The notes under the pieces were generated by a model that was not told where the DNA came from, made no database searches, and saw nothing but the letters and a program-made list of their open reading frames with translations. Shown here piece after piece: positions 36,909 to 46,520 of a stretch of 64,000 nucleotides of DNA (position 1 is the first letter of the stretch; the number at the start of each line of letters is the position of its first letter). Source of the stretch: Methanolobus sp. (GTDB lineage: Archaea; Halobacteriota; Methanosarcinia; Methanosarcinales; Methanosarcinaceae). The stretch is from the NCBI GenBank assembly GCA_021767785.1, contig JAASSR010000002.1, forward strand, positions 1-64,000, in the 5' to 3' direction. Both the position numbers and the translations under genes were made by a program.

Positions 36909-39062
36909 TTAAAGTTGTGCGATCTTTTCTATTTGCTCTTTTATCTTTTCCATGTCAATAGAAGGAAGTTTACAGTTGTGATCCTGGCATATGTGTACTG
37001 TTGTTTTTCCACTTTCAGCTTTCATATCTCTGGTATAAGTGGCAATTTCGGATATTCTCTCATCTTCGCTGGTTGATTTTAAAAGTATGATTTTCTCGGG
37101 AATAAATCTTTCATTAATGAAACGGATGATATTTTTTGTGTCAGCAGTCTCTTTCTCGCCAACAATGACAATCTCTGCAGATTCGTTCAAAGCAATATAT
37201 ATGGCTGACATGAACTGTGTATAACCTATTGGTGCGTCGCTAACCTTTGAGGCAAAAGACTGCAGGGTCTTATGTGCAAGCTCTTCTGCATGAGTATCTC
37301 CTGTGATCTTTGCAAGATTCAGCAGGTTCATGATACATATGGAATTGCCTGAGGGAATTGCCCCGTCATAAACTTCCTTGCTTCGGAATATAAGCTCTTC
37401 TGCTTCATCGGAAGTATGGAAGAATCCTCCATTTTCATGATCATAGAAATGAGAAATAACATAGCTGTTCAGTTTCAGTGCCTGCTCAAGGTACTTTGTT
37501 TTGAATGTGGTCTGATACAGTTCCATTAGTCCGTATATAAAGAATGCATAATCTTCAAGGAAAGCATCTATTGCCGCCTCTCCTTCGCGGTACCGATGTT
37601 TCATTTTCCCGTTCCCGTCTGTCATTTCATTGATAAAGAAATCTGCTGTTTTTGTTGCCATCTCTGCATATTCGTTATCAACGAATGCCTGTGAAGCTTT
37701 ACAAAGTGCTGCAATCGTAAGTCCGTTCCAGTCCGTTAATATCTTATCATCCTTTGATGGATGTACGCGCTTATCACGAATCCTGAACAGTTCTTTTCTT
37801 GCATTTTCGATAATATCCTCTACATCTTTTCCATCTTCAGTTTTGCCGTCAAAGGAAATTTTCCTATTTTCAGTTAAATGCGGTATGTTCTTTCCTGTAA
37901 GAGCTTTAGTATGTTCTTCAGCAAAATTCCCTTCATTTTTGATATTGAATATTTTTTCGACCAGAGGTGCATCTTCTCCAAGTATATTTTCTATCTCTGC
38001 TGCTGTCCAAAGATAGAATTTTCCTTCTTCTCCTTCACTGTCCGCGTCTTCTGCGGAGTAGAACACACCTTCAGGTGAAAGCATATCTCTTTTCAGGTAG
38101 GTCAGTATCTCTTTTGCAGTGTTCCTGTATTCCACGTTTCCTGTTGACTGGTATGTCTCAGCCAGAACTATTACCATCATGGCCTGATCGTAAAGCATCT
38201 TTTCAAAGTGAGGAACAAGCCATTTTCTGTCTGTAGAATATCTGTGGAATCCGAATCCTATCTGGTCGTAAATACCTCCCATGCGCATTGAATCCAGTGT
38301 TCTTTCGACCATTTCCAGGGCGTTTGGGTTCCTGGTTCTTTTCCAGTATCTGAGGAGAAATGCAAGATGGTGAGGCGTAGGAAACTTCGGGGCCCTTCCA
38401 AAACCTGCATATTGGTCATCAAAGTTTCTATAAAGTTGATCAAAAGTATCTTCAAGCATCTTTTCACTGATCTCTGTATGATCTACTTTATTCTCTTCAT
38501 CTTTTTTTTCGAAAGATGAGACTGCGGAAATTATAGATTCCGCACTATTGATGAGCTCCTGTCTTTTATTGTTCCAGAGATTGCTGACAGCCGGTATTAT
38601 TTCAAGCATTCCCGGGATTCCATATCTGCTTTCCCTGGGGATGTATGTAGCTGCATAGAATGGTTTTTTTTCAGGTGTCATCAGAATTGTCAGAGGCCAT
38701 CCGCCTCTGCCTGTTAGTGCCTGGCAGACTGACATGTAAATATTATCAATGTCAGGTCGTTCTTCTCTGTCAACCTTTATTGAAATGAACGATTTGTTCA
38801 GAAGTTGAGCCACTCTTTCATTTTCAAAGGATTCCTTTTCCATCACATGACACCAGTGGCATGTGGAATAACCGATCGAAAGGAATATTGGTTTGTCTTC
38901 ATCCTTTGCCTTTTCAAATGCTTCTTCTCCCCATGGATACCAGTTCACCGGGTTAGATGCATGCTGGAGAAGATAAGGACTTTTTTCTCTGATAAGTTTA
39001 TTATTACTATCATTGTTATTATTAATTTTATTTTTAGAATTCTTATCCAGTTTTTCTTTCAT
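36909..39062 (-). CDS. Thioredoxin-fold (DUF255) protein, YyaL/SSP411 family
   Basis: A 717-residue protein. The N-terminal Asn/Lys-rich stretch (1-23) is followed by [27 protein letters not shown], the DUF255 signature, with the thioredoxin-like CHWCH motif near residue 70. The remaining 500 residues form an (alpha/alpha)6 barrel like those of glycoside-processing and N-acylglucosamine epimerase enzymes. Proteins of this family occur in all domains; the reaction is unknown. GGGAGTGA lies 6 nt before the ATG. Confidence 0.88.
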   Translation of the reverse strand: MKEKLDKNSKNKINNNNDSNNKLIREKSPYLLQHASNPVNWYPWGEEAFEKAKDEDKPIFLSIGYSTCHWCHVMEKESFENERVAQLLNKSFISIKVDREERPDIDNIYMSVCQALTGRGGWPLTILMTPEKKPFYAATYIPRESRYGIPGMLEIIPAVSNLWNNKRQELINSAESIISAVSSFEKKDEENKVDHTEISEKMLEDTFDQLYRNFDDQYAGFGRAPKFPTPHHLAFLLRYWKRTRNPNALEMVERTLDSMRMGGIYDQIGFGFHRYSTDRKWLVPHFEKMLYDQAMMVIVLAETYQSTGNVEYRNTAKEILTYLKRDMLSPEGVFYSAEDADSEGEEGKFYLWTAAEIENILGEDAPLVEKIFNIKNEGNFAEEHTKALTGKNIPHLTENRKISFDGKTEDGKDVEDIIENARKELFRIRDKRVHPSKDDKILTDWNGLTIAALCKASQAFVDNEYAEMATKTADFFINEMTDGNGKMKHRYREGEAAIDAFLEDYAFFIYGLMELYQTTFKTKYLEQALKLNSYVISHFYDHENGGFFHTSDEAEELIFRSKEVYDGAIPSGNSICIMNLLNLAKITGDTHAEELAHKTLQSFASKVSDAPIGYTQFMSAIYIALNESAEIVIVGEKETADTKNIIRFINERFIPEKIILLKSTSEDERISEIATYTRDMKAESGKTTVHICQDHNCKLPSIDMEKIKEQIEKIAQL

Positions 39063-39239
39063 TAATTCACTCCCAATAAATTATCTGTTTTCAAGGTTTA
39101 TTACTTTTAGTTAAAAGTCTCCCTTTTTTATAATCAGATATCTGAGATTAAAGACCATTATTTTACTTTGATCTTTCATTGCTATTAACTTTCAGAATCA
39201 TATATCTCATAATGAGGATGATATTTTTTGAATGTGGAA

Positions 39240-39249
39240 ATACTTATAT
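39240..39249 (+). promoter_or_regulatory. Candidate promoter of the PKD surface protein gene
   Basis: ACTTATATAG is a good archaeal TATA box about 70 nt before the start codon at 39318. The 255-nt gap between the divergent genes has no other gene visible. Confidence 0.5.
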
Positions 39250-39317
39250 AGTACTCGCTCTTAATTTTAGTTAAGTAAGATAACTTAGAAACATAATTAT
39301 AAACAGGTGGTACGACA

Positions 39318-40061
39318 ATGGATAGAAGGTTATTTCTTCCTATTTTCATTTTGCTTGCATCAGTCCTTTTACTGAGCGGTTTTATGAATTTTCAGGAAAG
39401 TTCGGCACAGCAATCCCCTGATTCTGCGCCGGATCCAGTTATAGAGGATAAGGAGACAGTAGCTCAGAATACTCCTAAAGCAGATACTGAACCTCAAACA
39501 GAAGTATCTGCAAATAAATCAAAAAGTACAGAAGCTCCGGAATCAGAACCAACAATGATGTCATTCGGTGGTGGAGGCGGTGGAATCGATTCACAAAGCA
39601 CTGAAAGTGAGAATACCGGAGAAGACGAAAAAGATTTGGAAACATCAAGTGAAACAGACGATGAGGTTGATGAAGTTAAAGCTGCTTTCTCAGTAGAGAC
39701 TGAATGTCTGAATGCTACTTTCACTGATATGTCTGAGAATGCCAGTTCTTTGTACTGGGATTTCGGAGACGGGACATATTCTGAACTTGCAAATCCTGAA
39801 CATAAATATATGGAAGAGGGTCAATATACTGTAAACCTTACAGCATACGGTGATGATTCACAGCAGGATTCAATTGAACAGGTAGTTACGGTGGAAGAAT
39901 GTTCTACAGCTCCTGAAGAAGGTGATGAAGAAGATGGGCAAGATGACCCAAAAGATACTCCTTCTGATCCTGTAACTCAGGAAGTTCCGGAGTTCCCAAC
40001 CATTGCAATTCCAATGGTGGCCATAATCGGTATGGCTTTCTTCTTCAGCAGAAGGCAGTAA
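39318..40061 (+). CDS. PKD-domain surface protein with PEF-CTERM sorting signal
   Basis: A 247-residue exported protein. A signal peptide covers residues 1-30. The N-terminal third is acidic and low in complexity, with a Gly-rich patch (GGGGGG near 80). A PKD domain (about 118-196) contains the LYWDFGDGTYSE motif. The C-terminus is VPEFPTIAIP followed by a hydrophobic helix and SRRQ, which is the PEF-CTERM signal removed by an archaeosortase. It should be attached to the cell surface or S-layer. AGGTGGT lies upstream of the ATG. Confidence 0.88.
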   Translation: MDRRLFLPIFILLASVLLLSGFMNFQESSAQQSPDSAPDPVIEDKETVAQNTPKADTEPQTEVSANKSKSTEAPESEPTMMSFGGGGGGIDSQSTESENTGEDEKDLETSSETDDEVDEVKAAFSVETECLNATFTDMSENASSLYWDFGDGTYSELANPEHKYMEEGQYTVNLTAYGDDSQQDSIEQVVTVEECSTAPEEGDEEDGQDDPKDTPSDPVTQEVPEFPTIAIPMVAIIGMAFFFSRRQ

Positions 40062-40075
40062 TTTAATAATAAAGT

Positions 40076-40097
40076 AAAACCGCTTTTCAGCGGTTTT
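40076..40097. terminator. Bidirectional hairpin terminator
   Basis: AAAACCGC (40076-40083), loop TTTTCA, GCGGTTTT (40090-40097). The T-tract on each strand makes it a good terminator for both converging genes; the right arm includes the stop codon of the ferritin-like gene. Confidence 0.7.
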
Positions 40098-40581
40098 AAT
40101 ACATTATTTTTGCAAATCCTCCGATCTGTTTCTTGCAGATATTCGCGTGCTTTTCTTCATCTTTGATCAATTTGTCCATATCTTTTATGAAATCCATGGA
40201 ATCATTTTCATCAGGAAACAATTCTGTGATAATTTCCATATCCGTTTTTTTCATATCCTTATATACGTTCATTGCGAGAATTTCATATTTCATGATAGTA
40301 TTGAATATCTCTTCATTTGCAAGTCCATTAAAATCAAATATATGTTTAGGAAGCCCGGAGGGAGCTTGTTCAGGTACTCTGATATTTCCTTTGATCAACC
40401 ACTTTTTAACAATCTCTCCATGTTTGTCAGAGTCATGAGATAGTATTTCCAGTGCTTCAATATTCTCATTCATCAATTCGATACGTCCTTCCCATGTAAC
40501 AAGTTGCTCCATTTCCGATTCTATCCAGTACATTTTCTGGAGCAGTTTTTCAAGCGTTATTTTATTGTTTATAATTGGCAA
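40096..40581 (-). CDS. Ferritin-like four-helix protein
   Basis: A 161-residue, mainly helical protein. Candidate metal-binding pieces are a His near residue 50 (SHDSDKHGEI), an acidic YEILAMNVYKDM near 105, and DEEKHANICKK near 145, which includes the ExxH of di-iron proteins. This is consistent with the rubrerythrin/ferritin-like superfamily, but the first acidic helix is not clearly conserved and I cannot be sure it binds iron. It converges with the PKD protein gene. Confidence 0.55.
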   Translation of the reverse strand: MPIINNKITLEKLLQKMYWIESEMEQLVTWEGRIELMNENIEALEILSHDSDKHGEIVKKWLIKGNIRVPEQAPSGLPKHIFDFNGLANEEIFNTIMKYEILAMNVYKDMKKTDMEIITELFPDENDSMDFIKDMDKLIKDEEKHANICKKQIGGFAKIMY

Positions 40582-40742
40582 AGTGATTCCCTCTTCTTAA
40601 AATGTAATTATGCTATTATTTATTCTTGTTATTATTATATTTATCTGTATTTTTTATTCAGCGATGAATATTTATATAGTTATAAGTTTTAAAGTACTCC
40701 TTAAGTATTACTCAGGTATTATCTATTTCAGGAGGATCAGTT

Positions 40743-41441
40743 ATCAGTTCAATTGCTTTGTTAAGTAGTGGTCTTGATTCTGTTACTGCTATTGCAGCAG
40801 TTCAGAATGATATCGGTGTCAAAATGGCCCTTATATTTGATTACGGACAACGCTCTGTTAAACGTGAGATCGAAAATTCGGTGAAGGTCTGTGAACATTT
40901 TGGAATAAAATATCGTATTCTGGACATAAAATGGATGAAGGAAATTACAAACACATCTCTTGTAAACAAGGATAATGATGTCCCTTTACTGAGCATGAAC
41001 GAAATTGCAGATGATGCTGACCCCTCACTTACCATGGAGTCTGCAAAAGCCGTATGGGTTCCCAACAGAAATGGTATTCTTATAAACATTGCAGCAGCAT
41101 TTGCCGAAAGTATGGATTGCGATTATATTATCACAGGTTTCAATAAAGAAGAAGCGGTCACTTTTCCGGACAATTCTCCTGAATTCATTTCTGCGATAGA
41201 TAATTCTCTTTCGTATTCAACGCAAAACGGAGTGAAAGTACTTGCCCCGCTGATGGGTCTTGATAAAAAAGAAATAGTTATCAGAGCAACAGAGCTCCAC
41301 GCTCCTCTTCAGTATAGCTGGAGTTGCTACCACGGCGATGATATTCCATGTGGTGAATGTGAAAGCTGTATCAGAAGAAAAAGGGCTTTTGAGATGGCAG
41401 GGGTAAATGATCCTTTACTTGAAAGGTTTGCAAATGAATAA
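40743..41441 (+). CDS. queC: 7-cyano-7-deazaguanine synthase, apparent ATC start
   Basis: A 232-residue PP-loop ATP pyrophosphatase that converts carboxy-deazaguanine to preQ0, used for archaeosine in tRNA. The ATP loop is LLSSGLDS. The C-terminal zinc site includes [21 protein letters not shown]. The only ATG/GTG/TTG in the correct frame near the start is the TTG at 40758, which would remove the first beta strand. The proper N-terminus would begin at ATC 40743 (reading [12 protein letters not shown] after the first residue), and GGAGG at 40731-40735 is at the ideal distance. So the gene appears to use ATC or to have a base error. Confidence 0.85.
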   Translation: MSSIALLSSGLDSVTAIAAVQNDIGVKMALIFDYGQRSVKREIENSVKVCEHFGIKYRILDIKWMKEITNTSLVNKDNDVPLLSMNEIADDADPSLTMESAKAVWVPNRNGILINIAAAFAESMDCDYIITGFNKEEAVTFPDNSPEFISAIDNSLSYSTQNGVKVLAPLMGLDKKEIVIRATELHAPLQYSWSCYHGDDIPCGECESCIRRKRAFEMAGVNDPLLERFANE

Positions 41442-41469
41442 ACTTTCATTTAAACCGGTTGTGTAACTC

Positions 41470-42027
41470 ATGGAATGTATTATCCTCGATAAAAGAACAG
41501 ATTACGATGGCAGTCAAATATCATCTCTCTGGGCGTATAATCTCGCAGATATACAGTCGGATTCTATTATCGCATTCAGAGGTGCTTGTGATGTTAGTAT
41601 CGAACATATGATCGATCTTGAAGATAAAAAACAGGGTGATATGATATATTCCACTGACATGCTCCATTTTATCATAGAACATTTTGATTCCATCGATCTG
41701 AAACTCATATATGCAAGACAGCGTCTTTTCACTTCAATTGTAAAGGAAGTACTCTTGCAATTCTGTACTAATATAATAAGAAAAGGTGACGATCTCTTTG
41801 TGAATGGAAAGAAGCTCACAGTATCTATTGCCAGCACATCATCAGTTTCGCAGAAGATACATTTCGGGATCAATGTGGTACATGATCATTATGGAAGTCT
41901 AGAGGAACTGGGAATTGGAAGCGATGATGCCGTGAATCTTATGGAAAAAATAGCAAGACTTTATTATAATGATTTTATCGATATTGAAAAAGACCTTAGA
42001 AAATCCAGACCACTGGATGTGGTATAA
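41470..42027 (+). CDS. DUF366 family protein in the preQ0 operon
   Basis: A 185-residue protein of the archaeal DUF366 family (MECIILDKRTDYDGSQISSLWAY). Its gene lies 28 nt after queC and its stop overlaps the apparent start of queE, so it is certainly part of the preQ0/archaeosine operon. The family has no established function; the location suggests a step or chaperone role in deazaguanine synthesis or its insertion in tRNA. Confidence 0.82.
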   Translation: MECIILDKRTDYDGSQISSLWAYNLADIQSDSIIAFRGACDVSIEHMIDLEDKKQGDMIYSTDMLHFIIEHFDSIDLKLIYARQRLFTSIVKEVLLQFCTNIIRKGDDLFVNGKKLTVSIASTSSVSQKIHFGINVVHDHYGSLEELGIGSDDAVNLMEKIARLYYNDFIDIEKDLRKSRPLDVV

Positions 42028-42743
42028 TACAGGCTTCAATCAGTGAGATATTCTGCTCTGTACAGGGAGAAGGTCCTTATGTAGGATGCAGACAGGCTTT
42101 CATTCGTTTTACGGGATGTAATCTGAATTGTAATTATTGCGATACTCCTTTGGAACATACAAATTACTGCAGGTTTGAGGAACTCCCGGGATCCGGTATA
42201 TTCATAGATCTTGAGAATCCTCTTTCCCCTTCCTATGTGAGTGAGATGGCAAACTCGTATTCAGCTTTACACTCAATATCACTTACCGGTGGTGAGCCAC
42301 TTATGTGTGCGGATTTTATTTCCGAACTGGATACTGAGGCCCCTCTGTATCTGGAATCGAACATGACGTTGCCACATATGGCTAAAAAGATCAGGGATCA
42401 CCTTTCCTATGTTTCCGGAGATGTAAAGCTTCTTCCTCGTTATTTACTTGAGGACCCTGACCTGCATCTTGAAAATACTATAGAGTGCTTCAGGATGCTG
42501 AGGACTACAAAAGAAAGGGATTGTTTCTGTAAGATAATTGTAACAGAGAATACACCTGCTGATGATATTGAAGGAGTTATCGGTGCAATATCAGGCTATA
42601 TATCATGCCTCATATTACAACCGGTAACACAAAAAGATCTACAGCCGGATCCTGCTTATCTCCTGAAATTGCAGGAATCATTTATTGATGATATTGATAC
42701 CCGAATAATACCACAGACCCACAAAATGTGGGGGTGCCTATAA
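42024..42743 (+). CDS. queE: 7-carboxy-7-deazaguanine synthase, apparent ATA start
   Basis: A radical SAM enzyme of about 239 residues with CNLNCNYC (CxxxCxxC) preceded by IFCSVQGEGPYVG, both QueE signatures. It makes carboxy-deazaguanine from the pterin product of QueD. The conserved N-terminus starts at 42024 or 42027 with ATA ATA CAG; no ATG, GTG or TTG is in frame before the radical-SAM motif except a TTG inside the protein at 42150. An ATA start at 42024 would overlap the DUF366 stop (TAA) in the manner of ATGA overlaps, here as ATAA. A single G-to-A change in ATGA would give both features. Confidence 0.82.
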   Translation: MIQASISEIFCSVQGEGPYVGCRQAFIRFTGCNLNCNYCDTPLEHTNYCRFEELPGSGIFIDLENPLSPSYVSEMANSYSALHSISLTGGEPLMCADFISELDTEAPLYLESNMTLPHMAKKIRDHLSYVSGDVKLLPRYLLEDPDLHLENTIECFRMLRTTKERDCFCKIIVTENTPADDIEGVIGAISGYISCLILQPVTQKDLQPDPAYLLKLQESFIDDIDTRIIPQTHKMWGCL

Positions 42744-43087
42744 TGAAAATGAGACTTGGAATAATCGATCATATTGACAGTGCCCACTATCTTCCGGGGC
42801 ATGAAACATGCGGAATAGTTCACGGTCATACTTATAAAACAGAGGTCGTGATAGAAGGTGAAAAGGAAGAAACAGGTATGGTTATGGATTTCTATGAGAT
42901 CAAGAAGATCATAAAGGAAGTCCTCAAAGAGTATGACCATGTTCTGCTGAATGACATACTTGAATTTCCAAGTGTTGAGAATCTCTGTGAGCATGTCCAT
43001 GCTAATTTATCATCAAGACTTGTTTTCCCAATGTCAGTGAAGATGTGGGAAGGTGCAGGTAAGTGGTGTGAAGTAAGTACACTTTGA
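42743..43087 (+). CDS. queD: 6-carboxy-5,6,7,8-tetrahydropterin synthase
   Basis: A 114-residue tunnelling-fold enzyme with the zinc histidines in DSAHYLPGH and VHGHTYK, and a catalytic Cys in ETCGIVHGH. It converts dihydroneopterin triphosphate into carboxytetrahydropterin, the QueE substrate. The ATG at 42743 overlaps the queE stop by one base (TAATG) and follows GGGGGTG by 7 nt, so I prefer it to the upstream GTG. Confidence 0.92.
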   Translation: MKMRLGIIDHIDSAHYLPGHETCGIVHGHTYKTEVVIEGEKEETGMVMDFYEIKKIIKEVLKEYDHVLLNDILEFPSVENLCEHVHANLSSRLVFPMSVKMWEGAGKWCEVSTL

Positions 43088-43191
43088 TCTGCTGCTTTAT
43101 GTGTTACTTCCATACAAAACTATATCTATTAGTCTCCCTTAAATTGAGCCGTGTTTATTGGAGCTGCCAAGGAGCTATAGGAGCTATATTT

Positions 43192-44127
43192 ATGGAAAAT
43201 GAAGAAGACGTTTGCGACATAGAAATCTCCCGGGATGAAGAGATCAAAAGGATCATAGCACAGCATCCTTGTTATTCTAAGGAGGCCCAGCACAAATTTG
43301 GTAGGATTCACCTTGCAGTAGCTCCGAGATGCAATATTCAGTGTAATTATTGTGATCGAAAGTTTGACTGCGTAAATGAAAGCAGACCCGGTGTAACCAG
43401 TGAAGTACTGAGTCCCGGGAAAGCCCTTGAAAAGACAAAACAGGTACTTGAAGCCTATCCATTCATTAAGGTGGTTGGTGTTGCAGGTCCCGGTGATCCT
43501 CTGGCAAACGACGAGACCTTTGAAACACTGGAGCTTATCAAGAAAGAGTTCCCTGATGTAACTCTTTGCCTCAGTACCAACGGGTTGGCGCTGCCGGAAA
43601 AGATACCTGATCTTTTGAGAGTTGGTGTAAGCACACTTACAGTGACATTGAACGCTATAGATCCTGAGGTTGAAGCTCAGCTCATAAGTCATATAACTTA
43701 TAAGGGAAAAGTCTACAGGGGTATTGAAGCTGCCGAGATAATGATAAAGAATCAGCTTGAAGGTATTAAAGCAGCTGTTGAATCAGGTCTTGTTATTAAG
43801 ATCAATACAGTTCTTGTTCCCGGTATAAACGATGAACATATTGTCGAGGTTGCCAGGAAGGTCAATGAGCTTGGTGTGTTCATAATGAATGTAATGCCAC
43901 TTATTTGTCAGGCAAAGTTCGCAGACAGAACGCCACCTTCACCGGCAGAGTGCAGGGAGGTGCAGAACAAGTGTGAACCCTATGTTCAGCAGATGAGACA
44001 CTGTCGCCAGTGTCGCTCAGATGCTTATGGTCTTATAGGAAAGGACCTTTCACAGATGAGTGAAGAACGCAGGAACCTCATTAAACTTGATATGGAAAAG
44101 AAGAAGCATCCTGATGAAAAGAATTAG
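43192..44127 (+). CDS. nifB: NifB-type radical SAM protein
   Basis: A 311-residue protein with the radical SAM motif CNIQCNYC followed by DRKFDCVNESRPGVTSEVLSP, which is the NifB signature. It lacks the C-terminal NifX domain of bacterial NifB. NifB builds the NifB-cofactor core of nitrogenase; homologues also exist in methanogens without nitrogenase. No nif structural gene is in the window. ATG 43192 follows GGAG by 8 nt. GGAGCT occurs three times (43160, 43171, 43180) just before it. Confidence 0.88.
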   Translation: MENEEDVCDIEISRDEEIKRIIAQHPCYSKEAQHKFGRIHLAVAPRCNIQCNYCDRKFDCVNESRPGVTSEVLSPGKALEKTKQVLEAYPFIKVVGVAGPGDPLANDETFETLELIKKEFPDVTLCLSTNGLALPEKIPDLLRVGVSTLTVTLNAIDPEVEAQLISHITYKGKVYRGIEAAEIMIKNQLEGIKAAVESGLVIKINTVLVPGINDEHIVEVARKVNELGVFIMNVMPLICQAKFADRTPPSPAECREVQNKCEPYVQQMRHCRQCRSDAYGLIGKDLSQMSEERRNLIKLDMEKKKHPDEKN

Positions 44128-44216
44128 ACCTTTCACAGATGTTTATTCTAATTAATTTATCTTCGTAATCTTGATAGTAATTCATTTGTCAATTTAAATA
44201 ACCAGCAGGTGTTATA

Positions 44217-45188
44217 TTGAATATCGAAGAGCTTGCGGCAAACCTGAGGAACTTTGAAGGAGTTACCCGGAAAAAACCAATTGCGGATATAGTTAGTATT
44301 TTTGAGACTGTTCGTTCCGAATATGGTGAGGTAATAGATGATTTCGGTGACGATGCCGCAGTTATAGATATTGGCACAGATGAGGTTATTCTTTTTGCAG
44401 CCGATGCTATATGGGGCAGAATTGTTAATAAAAGTCCCTGGTGGACAGGTTACACATCAGTTGTTGTAAATGTGAATGATATTTCGGCAATGGGGGGAAG
44501 ACCTCTGGCAATGGTAAATGTAATGGCCTCAAGTGATCTGGAATCAACCGAAGAGATTATGAGGGGTATAAGGGACGGCATAAAAAAGTTCGGTGTCCCT
44601 ATGGTAGGTGGCCACATGCATCCGGACACTCCTTATAATTCACTGGCTGTTTCCATCATCGGTATCGCAAAGAAAGATTGTGTTATCAGGAGCGATAGTG
44701 CAAAACCCGGGGATGTTGTAATAGTTGCTTATGACATGGATGGGCGTGTTGGCAGGAATTCCCCATATAGCTGGGATACGACGTCATTCAAAGATGCTGA
44801 TATTGTGCGTGAGCGTTTTATGGTGATGCAGAAGATAGGTGAAAAAAAACTCGTTACCTCCGGAAAGGATATCAGCAATCCTGGAACAATAGGAACTCTC
44901 GGAATGCTCTGTGAAGTAAGTGAAGTGGGTGCTTCTGTGGATCTTCGTAAGATCCCGCGTCCTGATAATGTTGATTTTGAGCAGTGGTTGGAGATCTATC
45001 CGGCTACAGGATATATTGTCACTGCAAAAACAGAGAATGCTGCTGAATGCATTGAGATATTCGAAAGTAAAGGTATCAAAGCAGCTGTAATTGGTGAGAT
45101 CAATGACAGCCGTCTCATTGATATATATGATGAAAATGGCAAAGCTATCGTTTTTGACTTCAAAAATGATACTATAACAGGAATTTAA
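44217..45188 (+). CDS. Methanogenesis marker protein 2 (PurM/AIR-synthase-like)
   Basis: A 323-residue protein with the AIR synthase-related two-domain fold. The N-terminal half has DDFGDDAAVIDIG near 42-54 and the loop VVNVNDISAMGGRPLAMV near 88-105; the C-terminal half has the expected ATP-related glycine-rich stretch near 220-240. This protein family is restricted to methanogens and related archaea (marker protein 2). Its substrate is not established. The start is a TTG at 44217, with CAGGTG 7 nt before. Confidence 0.88.
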   Translation: MNIEELAANLRNFEGVTRKKPIADIVSIFETVRSEYGEVIDDFGDDAAVIDIGTDEVILFAADAIWGRIVNKSPWWTGYTSVVVNVNDISAMGGRPLAMVNVMASSDLESTEEIMRGIRDGIKKFGVPMVGGHMHPDTPYNSLAVSIIGIAKKDCVIRSDSAKPGDVVIVAYDMDGRVGRNSPYSWDTTSFKDADIVRERFMVMQKIGEKKLVTSGKDISNPGTIGTLGMLCEVSEVGASVDLRKIPRPDNVDFEQWLEIYPATGYIVTAKTENAAECIEIFESKGIKAAVIGEINDSRLIDIYDENGKAIVFDFKNDTITGI

Positions 45189-45277
45189 ACAGAAATTCAG
45201 AGCTTATGATATAAAAAAGAAGAATCAAAATCGAATGTCCGGTCTGTAATTCTATCCGGCGTTCTGCTGCTCTGTTA

Positions 45278-45577
45278 TCAATCGCTGTTTACCCAGGCAT
45301 TAAGCTCTTCATGAAGATATTTTTCAGCTGCCTGAACTTCTTCAAGAACACCTCTGAGAGCGATTACATCTCTTTCGTCGGTTTCAACGATATGTACATT
45401 CAATTTCCTTTCTACGGGTTCAAGGTCAAATTCCTCCACAAGATCGTAGATGATGTATGAAGGAGTTCCTGGTGGAATGATAAGGTCGTAAAGATCTTCC
45501 AGATCCTGCTCATCTGATTTTAATTCCTTTTTACTTTTTGATCTTTCAAGATCCTCAAGCTGAAGTTTTCTTGCCAA
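45278..45577 (-). CDS. Conserved hypothetical protein, possible RNA-binding or regulatory domain
   Basis: A 99-residue protein. An acidic, charged N-terminal third is followed by a compact alpha-beta part, LIIPPGTPSYIIYDLVEEFDLEPVERKL split here into a helix, and VIALRGVLEEVQAAEKYLHEELN at the C-terminus. I do not recognise a named family. I prefer TTG 45577, three bases after GGTGATC, over GTG 45586; the same pattern occurs before the Trm112-like gene at 25191. Confidence 0.6.
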   Translation of the reverse strand: MARKLQLEDLERSKSKKELKSDEQDLEDLYDLIIPPGTPSYIIYDLVEEFDLEPVERKLNVHIVETDERDVIALRGVLEEVQAAEKYLHEELNAWVNSD

Positions 45578-45746
45578 TGTGATCACCGTCTATTCTGCTT
45601 TGATGGAATATACACATAAATAGTAATCGCTAAGTTTAAACTGGCCGGGATTTGAAGGCTTTAATTATTAATATTGTTAGTTATTAAAAGTGGGTATGGT
45701 TAAGGTGTATTTTAGTCACATATAAATATAAAGTTCGGGTGTATGA

Positions 45747-46442
45747 ATGAAATTGGTCAGTTTATCAGATTCAAAGGGTCAGATCAGGGTTGAGTTCGCA
45801 GGATGTAATATGAAATGTCCATACTGTGTGCATATACATCAGCCTAAAAAAGAGTGGAGTGTAGAGGATATACTGGAATATGCAGGTAAATCCACTACAG
45901 AGGATGTTTATCTTGGTGGTGCCGAACCCACCCTGCAAAAAGATCTCATGCCTCTTATCGAAGGGTTAAATGATCTTGGCAAGAAAACAATACTGAAATC
46001 CAATGGAATGAAACCGGATGTTCTTGAAGCGGCTCTTCCTTATGTTCATGGCTTTGTACTTGAGATAAAGGCTCCGAAGGATGATATTGAAGGTATAATG
46101 GAACTTACTGGTATGTCGGAAAAACGGACAAGAAAATATAGTGATCTGCTTGATAAGTCTCTTAAAATAGCAAAGAAAAGATGGCTTCGTATATGGATAA
46201 GAGTAATACCTGAATATGTAAATACAGAAACAATATCCCATATTCTTCCGGACCTTGAAGGAGCATCAGAAGTAATGCTATACCAGTTCATGAGCAATCC
46301 TGATTTTGATCTGCCTTTCATGGGTCATAACGAAGCAACTCCTTCATGGAGGGAAATGAAGGATCTTGGTAAGACCGTACTCACAAAGGTTCCACAGGTA
46401 CGTCTTGTTGGTGAAAGAGGAAAAATGGTTCTCAGTAAATGA
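45747..46442 (+). CDS. Radical SAM protein, activating-enzyme-like
   Basis: A 231-residue protein with CNMKCPYCVHIHQP near residues 18-31, a standard CxxxCxxC radical SAM motif, and GGAEPTLQKDLMPLI near 60. It has no additional cluster domain. The layout is like pyruvate-formate-lyase activating enzymes, but the substrate is unknown. It stands alone between a hypothetical gene and a photolyase gene. Confidence 0.8.
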   Translation: MKLVSLSDSKGQIRVEFAGCNMKCPYCVHIHQPKKEWSVEDILEYAGKSTTEDVYLGGAEPTLQKDLMPLIEGLNDLGKKTILKSNGMKPDVLEAALPYVHGFVLEIKAPKDDIEGIMELTGMSEKRTRKYSDLLDKSLKIAKKRWLRIWIRVIPEYVNTETISHILPDLEGASEVMLYQFMSNPDFDLPFMGHNEATPSWREMKDLGKTVLTKVPQVRLVGERGKMVLSK

Positions 46443-46520
46443 AAGATTCTGTTATGGTGTTAATCAATCTTCAAATTCATCTTTTCAGTATCCGTTTGTT
46501 GATCTCACTTCTCAAGTAAT

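Noticed and set aside
43084-43191. A 36-residue N-terminal extension of NifB
   Set aside because: The extension is hydrophobic and Cys-rich, starts at the queD stop and has no ribosome site, whereas ATG 43192 follows GGAG.
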